Origin: Lysobacter sp.
GTDB taxonomy: Bacteria; Pseudomonadota; Gammaproteobacteria; Xanthomonadales; Xanthomonadaceae
DNA length: 64,000 bases
Assembly: GCA_013141175.1 (NCBI GenBank)
Contig: JABFRN010000001.1
Span: 3,244,001 to 3,308,000, forward strand
Direction: 5' to 3'
The notes under the pieces: generated by a model
Database searches by the model: none
Told to the model about the DNA's origin: nothing
The model's input: the letters and a program-made list of their open reading frames with translations, nothing else
Shown: positions 1 to 8,281 of the stretch, one piece after another
How positions within the stretch are numbered: the stretch's first letter is position 1
Layout: every line of letters begins with the position of its first letter
Made by a program: the position numbers and the translations under genes

Positions 1-1
1 C

Positions 2-187
2 ACCCTGGATGCAATCGATTTTCACAAAGGCCGGACAGCGGCGACCGCGATGCGCAAGTTCAGGCGACTGTTCCTGCGCGCGGACCTCGATGCCCGCGAT
101 GTCCGGCTTTTGCGGGGTTTGCTCGCCGATGCCAAGCGTATGGCCGACATCGCCGAAGGCCGTCTTCCGCCGCCGCGGGTGCCCTGA
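2..187 (+). CDS. trmJ: C-terminal end of a TrmJ-like tRNA/rRNA 2'-O-methyltransferase (5' end outside window)
   Basis: The frame is open from the window edge to TGA at 185-187 and gives the last 61 residues of a protein. The stretch LDAIDFHKGR followed by FRRLFLRADLDARDVRLLRG resembles the helical C-terminal extension of TrmJ (SpoU/TrmH family), which methylates the ribose at position 32 of tRNA. The SPOUT catalytic domain is not in the window, so the call rests on the tail alone. The next gene is on the same strand after about 96 bp with no recognised signal between them. Confidence 0.6.
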   Translation, partial: TLDAIDFHKGRTAATAMRKFRRLFLRADLDARDVRLLRGLLADAKRMADIAEGRLPPPRVP

Positions 188-283
188 CAGCGTTCCGGCA
201 TCCTGCCGCGGATCGCACCTGCGGGGGATGCTCCCGAGCCATTCCGCAGCGACCATCGGTGCCAGCGCCGGGCAGTCGGAGCG

Positions 284-1210
284 TTGATCTTGGCCCGTCT
301 GCTCGCGTTGCTGGTGGTCCTGTCGACCCTCGCCGGTGTGGTGCCGGGTGCGGCAGCGGCTGACGATTCGCGTCACATTCTGGTCCTGGGGCGCATCAGC
401 GACGACCCCAAGACCCACTATGAACAGCTGAAGCCGCTGCTCGATTACGTGGTGCCGCGGATGGCCGATGTCGGTATCCGCGAGGGGCGGGTGCTGATGG
501 CGCGCGATGCGCAACAGATGGCCAGCTATCTCCGGCGCGGTCAGGTCGACTGGGTCACCGAGACCGCAGGCACCGCGATGCTGTTGGAACAGAAGGGCAA
601 CGCACAACCCCTGTTGCTGACCGAGCGGGATGGCGTCAGTCGTTATCGCACCGTCTTTTTCGTCCGCCACGACAGTGGCCTGAAAGACCTGGAAGACCTG
701 CGCGGGCGCAGCGTCGCGTTCCAGAACAACGCATCGACCAGCGCTTATTTCCTGCCTGCCATCGAGCTGCTGCACCGGAAGCTGTCGTTGAGCCTGCTGC
801 TGTCGCCGATGGACAAACCGACCGACAAGACGGTCGGATACGTGTTCGCGCGCTCGGAGTTGAACATCGGCGCCTGGGTGCACAAGCGACTGGTCGATGC
901 CGGCACGATGAACGATATCGACTGGAACAATCCGGCACGGGTGCCGCCGTCCTTCCGCAAGGATCTGGAAGTCATCCATATCACCGAGCCGGTGCCGCGT
1001 GCGCTGGAGATGGTCCGCCGCGACCTCGACCCGAAGGTCCAGGCGCGACTGCGCGAAGTGCTGATCGACGCCGCCGGCGACCCGCGCGCCCGCGAAGCGC
1101 TGCAGTATTTTTTCCGCACCACCCGGTTCATGCCGATCGACGGCGAAACCCGACGCGTGCTCGATCGCATTCGCGCCGGTGTCGCGCAAGTGCGGGCGGA
1201 TGTCGAATGA
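284..1210 (+). CDS. PhnD-like periplasmic phosphate/phosphonate-type substrate-binding protein
   Basis: A 308-residue protein with an N-terminal signal peptide (hydrophobic residues about 4-20, then GAAAADD), followed by a type-2 periplasmic binding fold of the PhnD class: an early ILVLGRISDDPKTHYEQLKP segment, a central LEDLRGRSVAFQN segment and a late PVPRALEMVRRDL segment. The start is TTG at 284; no better ATG precedes the signal peptide. No ABC permease or ATPase is nearby. The gene runs directly into a GGDEF-EAL gene (next start 10 bp after this stop), so it more likely delivers a periplasmic signal to that membrane enzyme than supports transport. The ligand cannot be inferred. Confidence 0.75.
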   Translation: MILARLLALLVVLSTLAGVVPGAAAADDSRHILVLGRISDDPKTHYEQLKPLLDYVVPRMADVGIREGRVLMARDAQQMASYLRRGQVDWVTETAGTAMLLEQKGNAQPLLLTERDGVSRYRTVFFVRHDSGLKDLEDLRGRSVAFQNNASTSAYFLPAIELLHRKLSLSLLLSPMDKPTDKTVGYVFARSELNIGAWVHKRLVDAGTMNDIDWNNPARVPPSFRKDLEVIHITEPVPRALEMVRRDLDPKVQARLREVLIDAAGDPRAREALQYFFRTTRFMPIDGETRRVLDRIRAGVAQVRADVE

Positions 1211-1220
1211 GGTCGCTCGG

Positions 1221-3350
1221 ATGAGGGTGTTCGAAGGTCTCCACGCCAAGTTCATGTCGGTGATCGGTCTGACGCTGCTGGTGATGCTCGCGGTCGTCGC
1301 GTTGATCTGGCAGCGCCAGACCACGACGCAGGAGGAAGTGCTGCGCCTGAGCCGGGACGCGACCCGGACCCTGGTGTTCGACCGCCTGCGCCAACGCGGT
1401 GAGGCGCAGGTGGGGCAGGCGGCGGATCTGCTGGTCAACCCGACCTATTACTTCGACCTCGATGCCGTCGGTGCCACCACCCGCAGCATCCTGCACCAGT
1501 CCGACGTCAGCTATGTGCTGGTCTACGACGCGAAAGGCAGCATCATCCACGACGGCTCCGGCGACATTCCGACCTTCGGCCAGCAGATGCGCGACGCGCT
1601 TGCGCAGCAGATCGTTTCCGCCGACGCGCTGCTGGTGCTGAGCACCGACGAGGTGATGGATGTCTCCACGCCGATCCGGATCGGCGACCAGCGTCTGGGC
1701 GGGATACGCGTCGGCTATTCGCTGGTCAAGATCCGCGCCGAAGAGGCGCATGTGAACCGCGAGATCGGCGATCGCCTGCGCGAGATCGGCAATCGCCATC
1801 TGGCCTGGATCGGCCTGCTGCTGCTGATGCTGGTCTCGCTGGCGGTGCTGGTCGGGATCGTGCTGCAGCGGGCGCTGGTGCGCCCGATCCGCCAACTTTC
1901 CGATGCCGCCCGCGCGATCGAAGCGGGCAATTTCTCCACCTCGCTGCCGGTCAACGCCCGCAAGGACGAGGTCGGTACGCTGGTGCGCGCGTTCGCGCGG
2001 ATGGCCGACAGCATCGCGCGTCACGATCGCGACATGCGTCGCATGGCGTACACCGATTCGCTGACCGGTCTGGCCAACCGCCTGGCGTTCCGCGAAACCC
2101 TCGATCACCGTTTGATGCAGCTGCGCGGCGTCGGCCGACAGCTCGCGCTGTTGTTCGCGGACATCGACGACTTCAAGCGGGTCAACGATACCCTCGGCCA
2201 CGACGTCGGCGACGAAGTGCTGATCCAGTTCGCCAACCGCATCCGCGAAGCGGTGGAGCGAGCCGGTGGCCATGCCAGCGAACTCGCGCGCTTCGGCGGC
2301 GACGAGTTCGTGATCCTGCTGCACGACGAAGGCGATCACGCCGACGTACGCAGCAGCGCGGCGCATCTCGCCGAGACGCTGGTGTCGGAGCTCAGTCGGC
2401 CGATCGTGGTGCAGGATCGGCAGGTGTTCCTCGGGACGTCGATCGGCGTGACGCTGTTCCCGGAAGACGCCTCGGGCGCGACGATGCTGATGAAGAACGG
2501 CGATATCGCGATGTACCAGGCGAAGGTCGCCGGCAAGAACTGCTACCGCTTCTACAACCGTGCGATGGATCAGGCGGTGACCCGCCGGGTCCGCATCGAG
2601 CAGGATCTGCGCGGTGCCTGGGAGCGCGGCGAACTGACGCTGGCGTACCAGCCGATCTATCGCGTTTCCGACAAGACCCTGATCGGCGCCGAAGCGCTGT
2701 TGCGTTGGCAGCATCCGGTCCACGGGCATATGGCGCCGTCGGTGTTCATCGATGTCGCCGAACAGAGCGGCTTGATCGACACCATCGGCCCGGCGGTGAT
2801 CCGTACCGCGTGCCGGGACGCGATGCGCTGGCGTCGCGAATCCGCAGGCGCCCACGAATTGTTCGTCTCGGTCAATGTCTCGGCGCGACAGCTGCGCGGC
2901 GGCGATTTCCACGAACAGGTGATGGAATCGCTTGCCGAAAGCGGCCTGCCGCCGCAGTTGATGCATCTCGAACTGACCGAGACGGCCGTGCTGAACGACG
3001 AGGATCAGGCGCGCCGGATCCTGTCGGGTCTGCGCGAGCATGGGATCAAGGTCTGGCTGGACGATTTCGGTACCGGGTTCTCCGGGCTCAGCCATCTGCG
3101 CCGGGTGCCGGTGGATGGCGTGAAGATCGACCGCAGTTTCATCGCCGACATGCTGCGCGACCCGGACGACCTCGCATTGACCACCGCGATCATCGCGATG
3201 GCGCATTCGCTGGGGATGATCGTGGTCGCCGAAGGCGTAGAGAAGGAAGGGTTGTACGATCTGCTGCGCACGCGGGGCTGCGATCTCGCCCAAGGCTATT
3301 GGCTCGGGCATCCGATCAACATGCAGGATTTCGTGCGCCTTCTGGATTGA
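1221..3350 (+). CDS. Membrane HAMP-GGDEF-EAL c-di-GMP enzyme
   Basis: A 709-residue inner-membrane protein. TM1 lies at about residues 11-30, then a periplasmic sensor region of roughly 160 residues, TM2 (HLAWIGLLLLMLVSLAVL) and a HAMP linker. The diguanylate cyclase domain carries an intact FGGDEF at residues 358-363. The EAL phosphodiesterase domain has EAL at 491-493, DDFGTGFS, KIDRSFI and EGVE, so both catalytic sites look competent and the net activity cannot be predicted. Start: ATG 1221 has GAGG 8 bases upstream; the in-frame ATGs at 1179 and 1200 overlap the previous gene. Pairing with the PhnD-like gene suggests that the binding protein regulates this enzyme through its periplasmic domain. 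Confidence 0.9.
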   Translation: MRVFEGLHAKFMSVIGLTLLVMLAVVALIWQRQTTTQEEVLRLSRDATRTLVFDRLRQRGEAQVGQAADLLVNPTYYFDLDAVGATTRSILHQSDVSYVLVYDAKGSIIHDGSGDIPTFGQQMRDALAQQIVSADALLVLSTDEVMDVSTPIRIGDQRLGGIRVGYSLVKIRAEEAHVNREIGDRLREIGNRHLAWIGLLLLMLVSLAVLVGIVLQRALVRPIRQLSDAARAIEAGNFSTSLPVNARKDEVGTLVRAFARMADSIARHDRDMRRMAYTDSLTGLANRLAFRETLDHRLMQLRGVGRQLALLFADIDDFKRVNDTLGHDVGDEVLIQFANRIREAVERAGGHASELARFGGDEFVILLHDEGDHADVRSSAAHLAETLVSELSRPIVVQDRQVFLGTSIGVTLFPEDASGATMLMKNGDIAMYQAKVAGKNCYRFYNRAMDQAVTRRVRIEQDLRGAWERGELTLAYQPIYRVSDKTLIGAEALLRWQHPVHGHMAPSVFIDVAEQSGLIDTIGPAVIRTACRDAMRWRRESAGAHELFVSVNVSARQLRGGDFHEQVMESLAESGLPPQLMHLELTETAVLNDEDQARRILSGLREHGIKVWLDDFGTGFSGLSHLRRVPVDGVKIDRSFIADMLRDPDDLALTTAIIAMAHSLGMIVVAEGVEKEGLYDLLRTRGCDLAQGYWLGHPINMQDFVRLLD

Positions 3351-3374
3351 TTCTCGGGCATCGGCCCGGCCGGC

Positions 3375-4025
3375 TCAGCCCAGGCCGGCGACCCAGGCCC
3401 AGAGCATCGCCGCGAGATTGCCGGACACCGCACCGAAGACGTAGATCGCCGCGATGCCTGCGGCCCATGCGATCAACATCAGCGCACCATCGCGCTCCAG
3501 CAGCGCCAGCGCATACAGCAGCAGCAGGCCGCCGAACAGGAAATTGGTGAACGGGATCGGCAGCGCCAACAGCACACCCAGCAGTATCAGCTGCAGGCCG
3601 GAGAAGATCGTCGCCAGCGGGTGATCGATGACTGCGGTCAGTCGCGGCTTCACCAGTTTTTCCAGCCATCGCAGCCAGCGGTCGCCGACGCGGTCGAACC
3701 GGATCAGGGTGCTGCGCTGCGGACCGCGGCGTGCGACAAAGCCCGGCAGCCAGGGTTTGCGCAGCAGCATCAGCAGGTGCATGCCGGTCAGCACCACCAG
3801 CGGTCCGCTGAGCGCGCCGGCCACGCCGGGGATCGGAATGAACGCGGGAATGGTCGCGATGAACAGCATGACGCCGAAGGTGCTGCGGCCGAGTCCGCCG
3901 ACCAGATCGCTCAGCGCCAGGTGATCGTTCGGGTCGCCATCGCACAGCGTATCGAGCACTGCGCGCATGCCGTGCGGAACGATGTGCTCGTCGTCGCTTT
4001 CCGGCTCAGGCGTCATCCGCGACAT
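3375..4025 (-). CDS. ExoD family membrane protein
   Basis: A 216-residue polytopic inner-membrane protein of the ExoD family, named after a Rhizobium protein affecting exopolysaccharide production. Visible features are the soluble N-terminus, the segment FIATIPAFIPIPGVAGALSG, a basic cytoplasmic stretch and two C-terminal hydrophobic hairpins containing ALPIPFTNFLFGG. Biochemical function is unknown for the family. It overlaps the end of the upstream CorC/HlyC gene by 20 bp on the same strand, so the two are probably translated from one message. It converges with the GGDEF-EAL gene across only 24 bp. Confidence 0.8.
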   Translation of the reverse strand: MSRMTPEPESDDEHIVPHGMRAVLDTLCDGDPNDHLALSDLVGGLGRSTFGVMLFIATIPAFIPIPGVAGALSGPLVVLTGMHLLMLLRKPWLPGFVARRGPQRSTLIRFDRVGDRWLRWLEKLVKPRLTAVIDHPLATIFSGLQLILLGVLLALPIPFTNFLFGGLLLLYALALLERDGALMLIAWAAGIAAIYVFGAVSGNLAAMLWAWVAGLG

Positions 4026-5313
4026 CCATGCTGTCGATGCGGGTCAGCAACAATTTGTCGATCCTGGGGCCGTCGAGATCGACCACTTCGATCCGCCAGC
4101 CCGACCAGTCGAAAAACTCGCCGGTGTTGGGAATGCGCCCGAAGTGCGCGATCGCCATGCCCGCAGCGGTGTGGTAGTCGTGGTCGTCGAGATGCGGCAG
4201 GCGCTGGCCGATGAGCTCGCGCAGTTCGTCCACCGGCAGCGAGCCGTCGACCAGCAGCGAACCATCCGCACGTTCGATCACCAGCGCTTCGGAATCCGGG
4301 GTTTCGCCGGACTGCAGCCGGCCGAGCACCGCGCCCATCAGGTCGTTCACGGTGACCATGCCGGTGATTTCGCCGTATTCGTCCACCACCAGCGCCAGCG
4401 ACTGCTGCTCTTCGCGGAAGATCTCCAGCAGCTTCAGTGCGTGGGTGGATTCGGAAACGAACAGCGCAGGGCGCAGGGTGGTGAACAGATCCGGCTCACG
4501 CTCCTGCAGCCGGTCGAGCAGCGACTTCACCTCGAGCAAGCCCAGCACTTCGGCATCGCTGTCGCGATAGACCGGATAGCGCGAATACGGCGTTTCCCGC
4601 ATTTCCGCCAGATTGTCCAGGAACGGTGCGTTGGCATCCAGCCAGACGATGCGGGTGCGCGGGGTCATGATGCTTTCCACCGTGCGATCGCCCAGACGCA
4701 TCACCCGCTGCATCATGTTGCGCTCGTCGTCGTCGATCACGCCCTGCTCGTGGCCTTCGCTCACCAGCAGTTGGATCTCCTCTTCGGTGATCGCATTGCG
4801 GGCGTCGTCGCGGATGCCCAGCATGCGCAGCACGCTGCGGTTGATCGCGCCCAGGGTCAGCACCACTGGCTTGGAGATGCGCGCCAGCAGGTCCAGCGGG
4901 ATCGCCACCTTGCTGGCGATGACCTCCGCATTGGTCAGCGCCAGGCGTTTGGGGATCAATTCGCCGAAGATCACGGTGCCGACGGTGATCAGGGTCGCGG
5001 CGGTGGCCAGCCCGATCGTGGTGGCGTATTCCCGGGCGCCAGGCGCCGATTCGCCCAGCCAGTCGGCGATCTGCTGGCCGATGGCGTCGCCGCCGAGCAT
5101 GCCGTTGAGCACGCCGATCAAGGTGATGCCGACCTGCACGGTCGACAGCAGGTTGTCGGGGTGTTCCGCCAGCGCCAAGGCCTTGCGCGCGCCCCGGCTG
5201 TGTTCCCCCATCTGCTTCAGGCGCATCTTGCGCGAGGTCATCAGCGCCATTTCCGACAGCGCGAAAAAGCCGTTCAGCAGGATCAGCGCAACGACGATCG
5301 ACAGCTCAAGCAC
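4006..5313 (-). CDS. CorC/HlyC (CNNM-type) membrane protein with CBS pair
   Basis: A protein of about 435 residues with an N-terminal DUF21 membrane domain (first helix LSIVVALILLNGFFALSEMAL), a central CBS-domain pair (segment RVMRLGDRTVESIMTPRTRI through DLMGAVLGRLQSGE) and a C-terminal CorC_HlyC domain ending near DGPRIDKLLLTRID. The family is linked to Mg2+/Co2+ transport; older names call it hemolysin. I place the start at GTG 5313, immediately before the first TM helix. The frame extends to an ATG at 5457, but that adds a proline-rich, non-homologous 48 residues. It is divergent from the phosphate module. Confidence 0.82.
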   Translation of the reverse strand: MLELSIVVALILLNGFFALSEMALMTSRKMRLKQMGEHSRGARKALALAEHPDNLLSTVQVGITLIGVLNGMLGGDAIGQQIADWLGESAPGAREYATTIGLATAATLITVGTVIFGELIPKRLALTNAEVIASKVAIPLDLLARISKPVVLTLGAINRSVLRMLGIRDDARNAITEEEIQLLVSEGHEQGVIDDDERNMMQRVMRLGDRTVESIMTPRTRIVWLDANAPFLDNLAEMRETPYSRYPVYRDSDAEVLGLLEVKSLLDRLQEREPDLFTTLRPALFVSESTHALKLLEIFREEQQSLALVVDEYGEITGMVTVNDLMGAVLGRLQSGETPDSEALVIERADGSLLVDGSLPVDELRELIGQRLPHLDDHDYHTAAGMAIAHFGRIPNTGEFFDWSGWRIEVVDLDGPRIDKLLLTRIDSMDVADDA

Positions 5314-5476
5314 GGGAGCGGGTCCCCGGCTGGCGGGGCGGCATGCCGTCGTGGAACCGAACCGCAGAGGGTTTTCGACGGCTTGCGGGGGCTCCGGCGT
5401 CGGGCGGGGCATCGGGGGCGGGTCACAGGGGCTGGCGTCAGGGGGTGCGGCGATCATAGCAGGCGGTCATGACCAT

Positions 5477-5503
5477 CCCCGCGGGTCATTTCGACCCGCG
5501 GGG
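5477..5503. repeat. Perfect 11-bp inverted repeat between divergent genes
   Basis: CCCCGCGGGTC at 5477-5487 pairs perfectly with GACCCGCGGGG at 5493-5503 across a 5-base loop. It lies between the divergent CorC/HlyC and DUF47-Pit genes. No T-run follows on either strand, so a terminator is unlikely; an operator or a REP-type palindrome remains possible. Confidence 0.55.
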
Positions 5504-5566
5504 CCCGGGGGTGGGCACAGGCCGCCATGACGATTGGATGTCGATGGGATGACATCGGCGGCCGAA

Positions 5567-5628
5567 ATGTCATCTCCAAGTCACAATTCGGACTTACGCT
5601 ATTCACATCACTGTCATCGAGACGTCAG
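5567..5628 (+). promoter_or_regulatory. Two candidate PhoB (Pho box) sites upstream of the DUF47-pit operon
   Basis: A Pho box consists of two 7-bp repeats close to CTGTCAT spaced by 4 bp. Site 1 reads ATGTCAT (5567-5573), 4 bp, AAGTCAC (5578-5584). Site 2 reads CTGTCAT (5611-5617), 4 bp, ACGTCAG (5622-5628), ending three bases before the start codon at 5632. A weak -10 candidate TACGCT (5595-5600) sits 10 bp after site 1. Site 2 overlaps the expected ribosome-binding area, which would fit repression. The downstream genes are a Pit-type phosphate transporter and its DUF47 partner, a class controlled by PhoB in some bacteria. Confidence 0.6.
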
Positions 5629-5631
5629 CCC

Positions 5632-6258
5632 ATGTTCTCCCTGCAAACGATCTTCGGTTCCGGCCAGCAGTTCTACGACCTGCTCGACGAGGCCGCCGCC
5701 GCCGCGCACGCCAGCGCGACCGCGCTGCACACGATGATGAAAGCCACCGATCGCCAGCCGGCGCTCGACGCCTTCAAATTGGCCCGACAGCGCGAGCGGG
5801 CTGCGTCCGAGAAGATCGGCAAGGCGCTGGTCGACAGTTTCATCACCCCGATCGAGCGCGAGGACATCGAGGCGTTGGGTTCGGCGCTGTACAAGATCCC
5901 CAAGCAGATCGAGAAGTTCGCCGACCGCTATTCGCTGGCGGTGCACCACCTGGAAGATATCGATTTCGCGCCGCGCGCCGCGATGCTCGAACAGGCCGCC
6001 AGCGTGGTGGTCGACATGGTGAAGGAGCTGCGCCACCTCAACATCGATCGCATGACCGCGCTCAACGAGAAGCTGCGGGCGATCGAGAACGAAGCCGACC
6101 GGCTGATGCTCGAGCTGTACCGCGACATCTATTCCGGCAAGCTCGACAGCCTGCAGATGTTCCTGCTCAAGGAATTCTTCGAGATCCTGGAGAAAGCGAT
6201 CGACCGCTGCCGCGAGGCCGGCGTGGTCGCTTATCAGATCGTCCTGAAGAACAGCTGA
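5632..6258 (+). CDS. DUF47 (PhoU-like) accessory protein of the Pit phosphate transporter
   Basis: A 208-residue all-helical protein of the DUF47/PhoU_div family, with the characteristic opening FSLQTIFGSGQQFYDLLDEA, acidic helical repeats and the C-terminal FEILEKAIDRCREAG. Members are almost always encoded next to a Pit transporter and are thought to modulate it. Start ATG 5632 fits the family N-terminus; the longer frame from 5527 runs through the putative Pho boxes. No strong Shine-Dalgarno is visible. The pit start follows after 10 bp, so the two genes form an operon. Confidence 0.88.
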   Translation: MFSLQTIFGSGQQFYDLLDEAAAAAHASATALHTMMKATDRQPALDAFKLARQRERAASEKIGKALVDSFITPIEREDIEALGSALYKIPKQIEKFADRYSLAVHHLEDIDFAPRAAMLEQAASVVVDMVKELRHLNIDRMTALNEKLRAIENEADRLMLELYRDIYSGKLDSLQMFLLKEFFEILEKAIDRCREAGVVAYQIVLKNS

Positions 6259-6268
6259 GACGACCGCC

Positions 6269-7390
6269 ATGCTCACTCTCGTGCTGCTGGTCATCCTGGC
6301 CGCGCTCGTCTTCGAGTTCATCAACGGGTTTCACGACACCGCGAACTCCATCGCCACCGTGGTCGCCACCAAAGTGCTCTCGCCCGGCAAGGCGGTGATC
6401 CTGGCGGCGGTCATGAATCTGATCGGTGCGTTCTACGGTACGGCAGTCGCCAAGACCATCGCATCGGGCCTGATCGACACCGATGTCGTGATGGTGACCT
6501 CGCAGGTGATCCTCTGCGCACTGGCCGGCGGCATCACCTGGAACCTGATCACGTGGTGGAAGGGTCTGCCGTCGTCGTCTTCGCACGCGCTGATCGGCGG
6601 TCTCTGCGGCGCGGCGCTGGCCGCCGCACACAACGATTGGGCCGCGCTGATCTGGTCGAAGATCGGCGATGAGGGTTGGGCCAGCAACAAGGGCCTGCTG
6701 TGGAAGGTCGTCGTGCCGATGGTCAGCTCGCCGATCGCGGGTTTCACGCTCGGCGTGCTGATCCTCGGCGCCATCTATGCATTGATCTGGGGCTTTTCGA
6801 AGGCCGGCGGATCGCTGGCGCGCATGGTCCGCCCCCGCTGGGTGAATGCGATCTTCGGCAAGGCGCAGTTGGCGTCCGCCGCGTACATGGGATTCGCGCA
6901 CGGCAGCAACGATGCGCAGAAGACCATGGGCATCATCGCGCTGTCGATCTTCGGTGCGCAGGCGACGGGCACGCTCGATCACCTGCCGGCGTGGGCCCAG
7001 TTCCTGCATCCGGACGGCGGCGAGAAGGATATCGACAGCTGGATCGTCTTCACCTGCGCGCTGGTCATGGCCGCCGGCACTGCTGCTGGTGGCTGGAAGA
7101 TCATCAAGACGCTCGGCCACAAGATGGTGAAACTGCAGCCGATCGATGGCTTCGCTGCGGAGACCGCCTCGGCGACGATCCTGGTCACGGCCGCGCATTT
7201 CGGCATGCCGGTTTCGACGACGCACAGCATTTCCACCGCGATCATGGGCGTGGGCTTCGGCAAGAACCCGCGTGCGCTCAAGATCACGGTGATCGAGCGG
7301 ATCATCTGGGCCTGGATACTCACCATTCCAGCCGCTGGCGGTGTGGCATACGGTCTTTTCAGATTGATCGAGGCGCTGGGTTGGGCGTGA
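6269..7390 (+). CDS. pit: Low-affinity inorganic phosphate transporter, PiT family
   Basis: A 373-residue, strongly hydrophobic protein with about ten membrane segments. It carries the duplicated PiT signature: FEFINGFHDTANSIATVVAT near the N-terminus and GFAHGSNDAQKTMGIIALS in the second half, plus GMPVSTTHSISTAIMG. PiT proteins import metal-phosphate complexes driven by protons or sodium. It is translated behind the DUF47 partner and closed by a strong terminator at 7416-7444. The upstream Pho-box-like sites suggest control by phosphate starvation, probably opposite in sign to a high-affinity Pst system, which is not in this window. Confidence 0.93.
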   Translation: MLTLVLLVILAALVFEFINGFHDTANSIATVVATKVLSPGKAVILAAVMNLIGAFYGTAVAKTIASGLIDTDVVMVTSQVILCALAGGITWNLITWWKGLPSSSSHALIGGLCGAALAAAHNDWAALIWSKIGDEGWASNKGLLWKVVVPMVSSPIAGFTLGVLILGAIYALIWGFSKAGGSLARMVRPRWVNAIFGKAQLASAAYMGFAHGSNDAQKTMGIIALSIFGAQATGTLDHLPAWAQFLHPDGGEKDIDSWIVFTCALVMAAGTAAGGWKIIKTLGHKMVKLQPIDGFAAETASATILVTAAHFGMPVSTTHSISTAIMGVGFGKNPRALKITVIERIIWAWILTIPAAGGVAYGLFRLIEALGWA

Positions 7391-7415
7391 GGCTTGCGCT
7401 TGCCCCGGACGAACG

Positions 7416-7444
7416 AAAAAGGCCCGCGAAAGCGGGCCTTTTTT
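7416..7444. terminator. Bidirectional Rho-independent terminator after pit
   Basis: GGCCCGC (7421-7427), GAAA loop, GCGGGCC (7432-7438), with five As before and six Ts after the stem. It therefore terminates pit on the plus strand and the convergent gene ending at 7467 on the minus strand. Confidence 0.9.
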
Positions 7445-7466
7445 GGTTGCGTGCGACGGTCGTGGT

Positions 7467-7877
7467 TCAGAGCAGGTCGCCACCGGCGGACAATGCCCGC
7501 TCGAGCTGGTCGCCCATGCCGCCGATCTCGAGAATCAGGCGGTCCACTTCGCCCGGACTGAGGTTGTCGTACGGACGGTTCTCGCACAGCTGCAGATACG
7601 GCACGCGATCGAGTTCGCCGATGGCCAGGTAGCCGACGTGGCTTTCCCAGTTGAAGGCCAGGGCGCGACGGCAGTCGATCCCGGTGGTCGGCGCGATCAC
7701 CGTGCTGACCCGCAGATAGGTGCGGCCGTCGTCGTCCTCCAGTTCGGAGAGGAAGATCGCCTGATGGCGGCGGCCCTGTTCGAGCGACAGTTCGACGCAA
7801 AGCACGTAAGGCTCCTGCATCGTGATCCGGAAGTCGCCGGAAGCGAGGTGGCTGCGGACTTGTTCGAAGTTTTGCAT
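7467..7877 (-). CDS. Conserved hypothetical protein, YbjN/secretion-chaperone-like fold
   Basis: A 136-residue soluble, acidic protein without signal peptide or TM helix. Its order (short amphipathic start, beta-rich middle, the ALAFNWESHVGYLAIGELD segment and a terminal helix SPGEVDRLILEIGGMGDQLE) resembles the YbjN/type III chaperone-like fold. That is a resemblance only and no function follows. It is divergent from the alkyltransferase-like gene across 40 bp and shares the bidirectional terminator with pit. Confidence 0.6.
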   Translation of the reverse strand: MQNFEQVRSHLASGDFRITMQEPYVLCVELSLEQGRRHQAIFLSELEDDDGRTYLRVSTVIAPTTGIDCRRALAFNWESHVGYLAIGELDRVPYLQLCENRPYDNLSPGEVDRLILEIGGMGDQLERALSAGGDLL

Positions 7878-7917
7878 GTGGGACTCTGGGAAAATCGTTG
7901 CATTATGCTAACCCTCC

Positions 7918-8247
7918 ATGGACGCACTGTCTGCTGCCGAACGCATCCTTGCCGCGATCCGTGCGATTCCGCGCGGCGAAACCGCTGCGTACGGGGTTGT
8001 CGCCCAGCGCGCGGGGTTGCCCGGGCGGGCACGCATGGTCGCGCGACTGCTGTCGCGGAACGAAGACCCCACGCTGCCGTGGCATCGCGTGCTGCGCTCC
8101 GACGGGCGCAGCGCCTTTCCACCGGGTTCGCAGGATTGCAAAGAGCAGTTGAAGCGCCTGCGTCGGGAAGGCGTGCGCGTGGACGATCGCGGGCGCGTGC
8201 GTCCGGCGAAACGCGCGAAGTCGCTCGACGAGGAGGTCTGGGGCTGA
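7918..8247 (+). CDS. Alkyltransferase-like protein (ATL), MGMT family without the acceptor cysteine
   Basis: A 109-residue protein matching the DNA-binding C-terminal domain of O6-alkylguanine-DNA alkyltransferases: IPRGETAAYGVVAQRAGLPGRARMV (helix-turn-helix with Arg finger) and LPWHRVLRSDGR. The active-site PCHR of true alkyltransferases is PWHR here, so it cannot take up the alkyl group itself. Proteins of this type (Atl1, E. coli YbaZ) flag O6-alkylguanine for nucleotide excision repair. TATGCT at 7904-7909 lies just before the ATG and no Shine-Dalgarno is visible, so a very short or leaderless message is possible. Confidence 0.88.
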   Translation: MDALSAAERILAAIRAIPRGETAAYGVVAQRAGLPGRARMVARLLSRNEDPTLPWHRVLRSDGRSAFPPGSQDCKEQLKRLRREGVRVDDRGRVRPAKRAKSLDEEVWG

Positions 8248-8254
8248 GCATCGC

Positions 8255-8277
8255 AAGTCGGGGCTTCAGGCCCGACA
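8255..8277. repeat. REP-like GGCTTCAGGCC hairpin between convergent genes
   Basis: A short hairpin (GTCGGG, GCTTCAG core, CCCGAC) of the GGCTTCAGCC-type palindrome family seen at several other intergenic sites here. It lies between the ATL gene and the convergent oxygenase gene and may act as a weak terminator for both. Confidence 0.5.
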
Positions 8278-8281
8278 CGAC

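Noticed and set aside
9-287. 92-codon plus-strand ORF at the window start
   Set aside because: A different frame at the same place reads the conserved TrmJ C-terminus.
1128-3311. 727-codon minus-strand ORF antisense to the GGDEF-EAL gene
   Set aside because: His/Gln/Arg/Ala-rich composition typical of the complement of a high-GC gene; no domain, and the plus strand encodes a complete enzyme.
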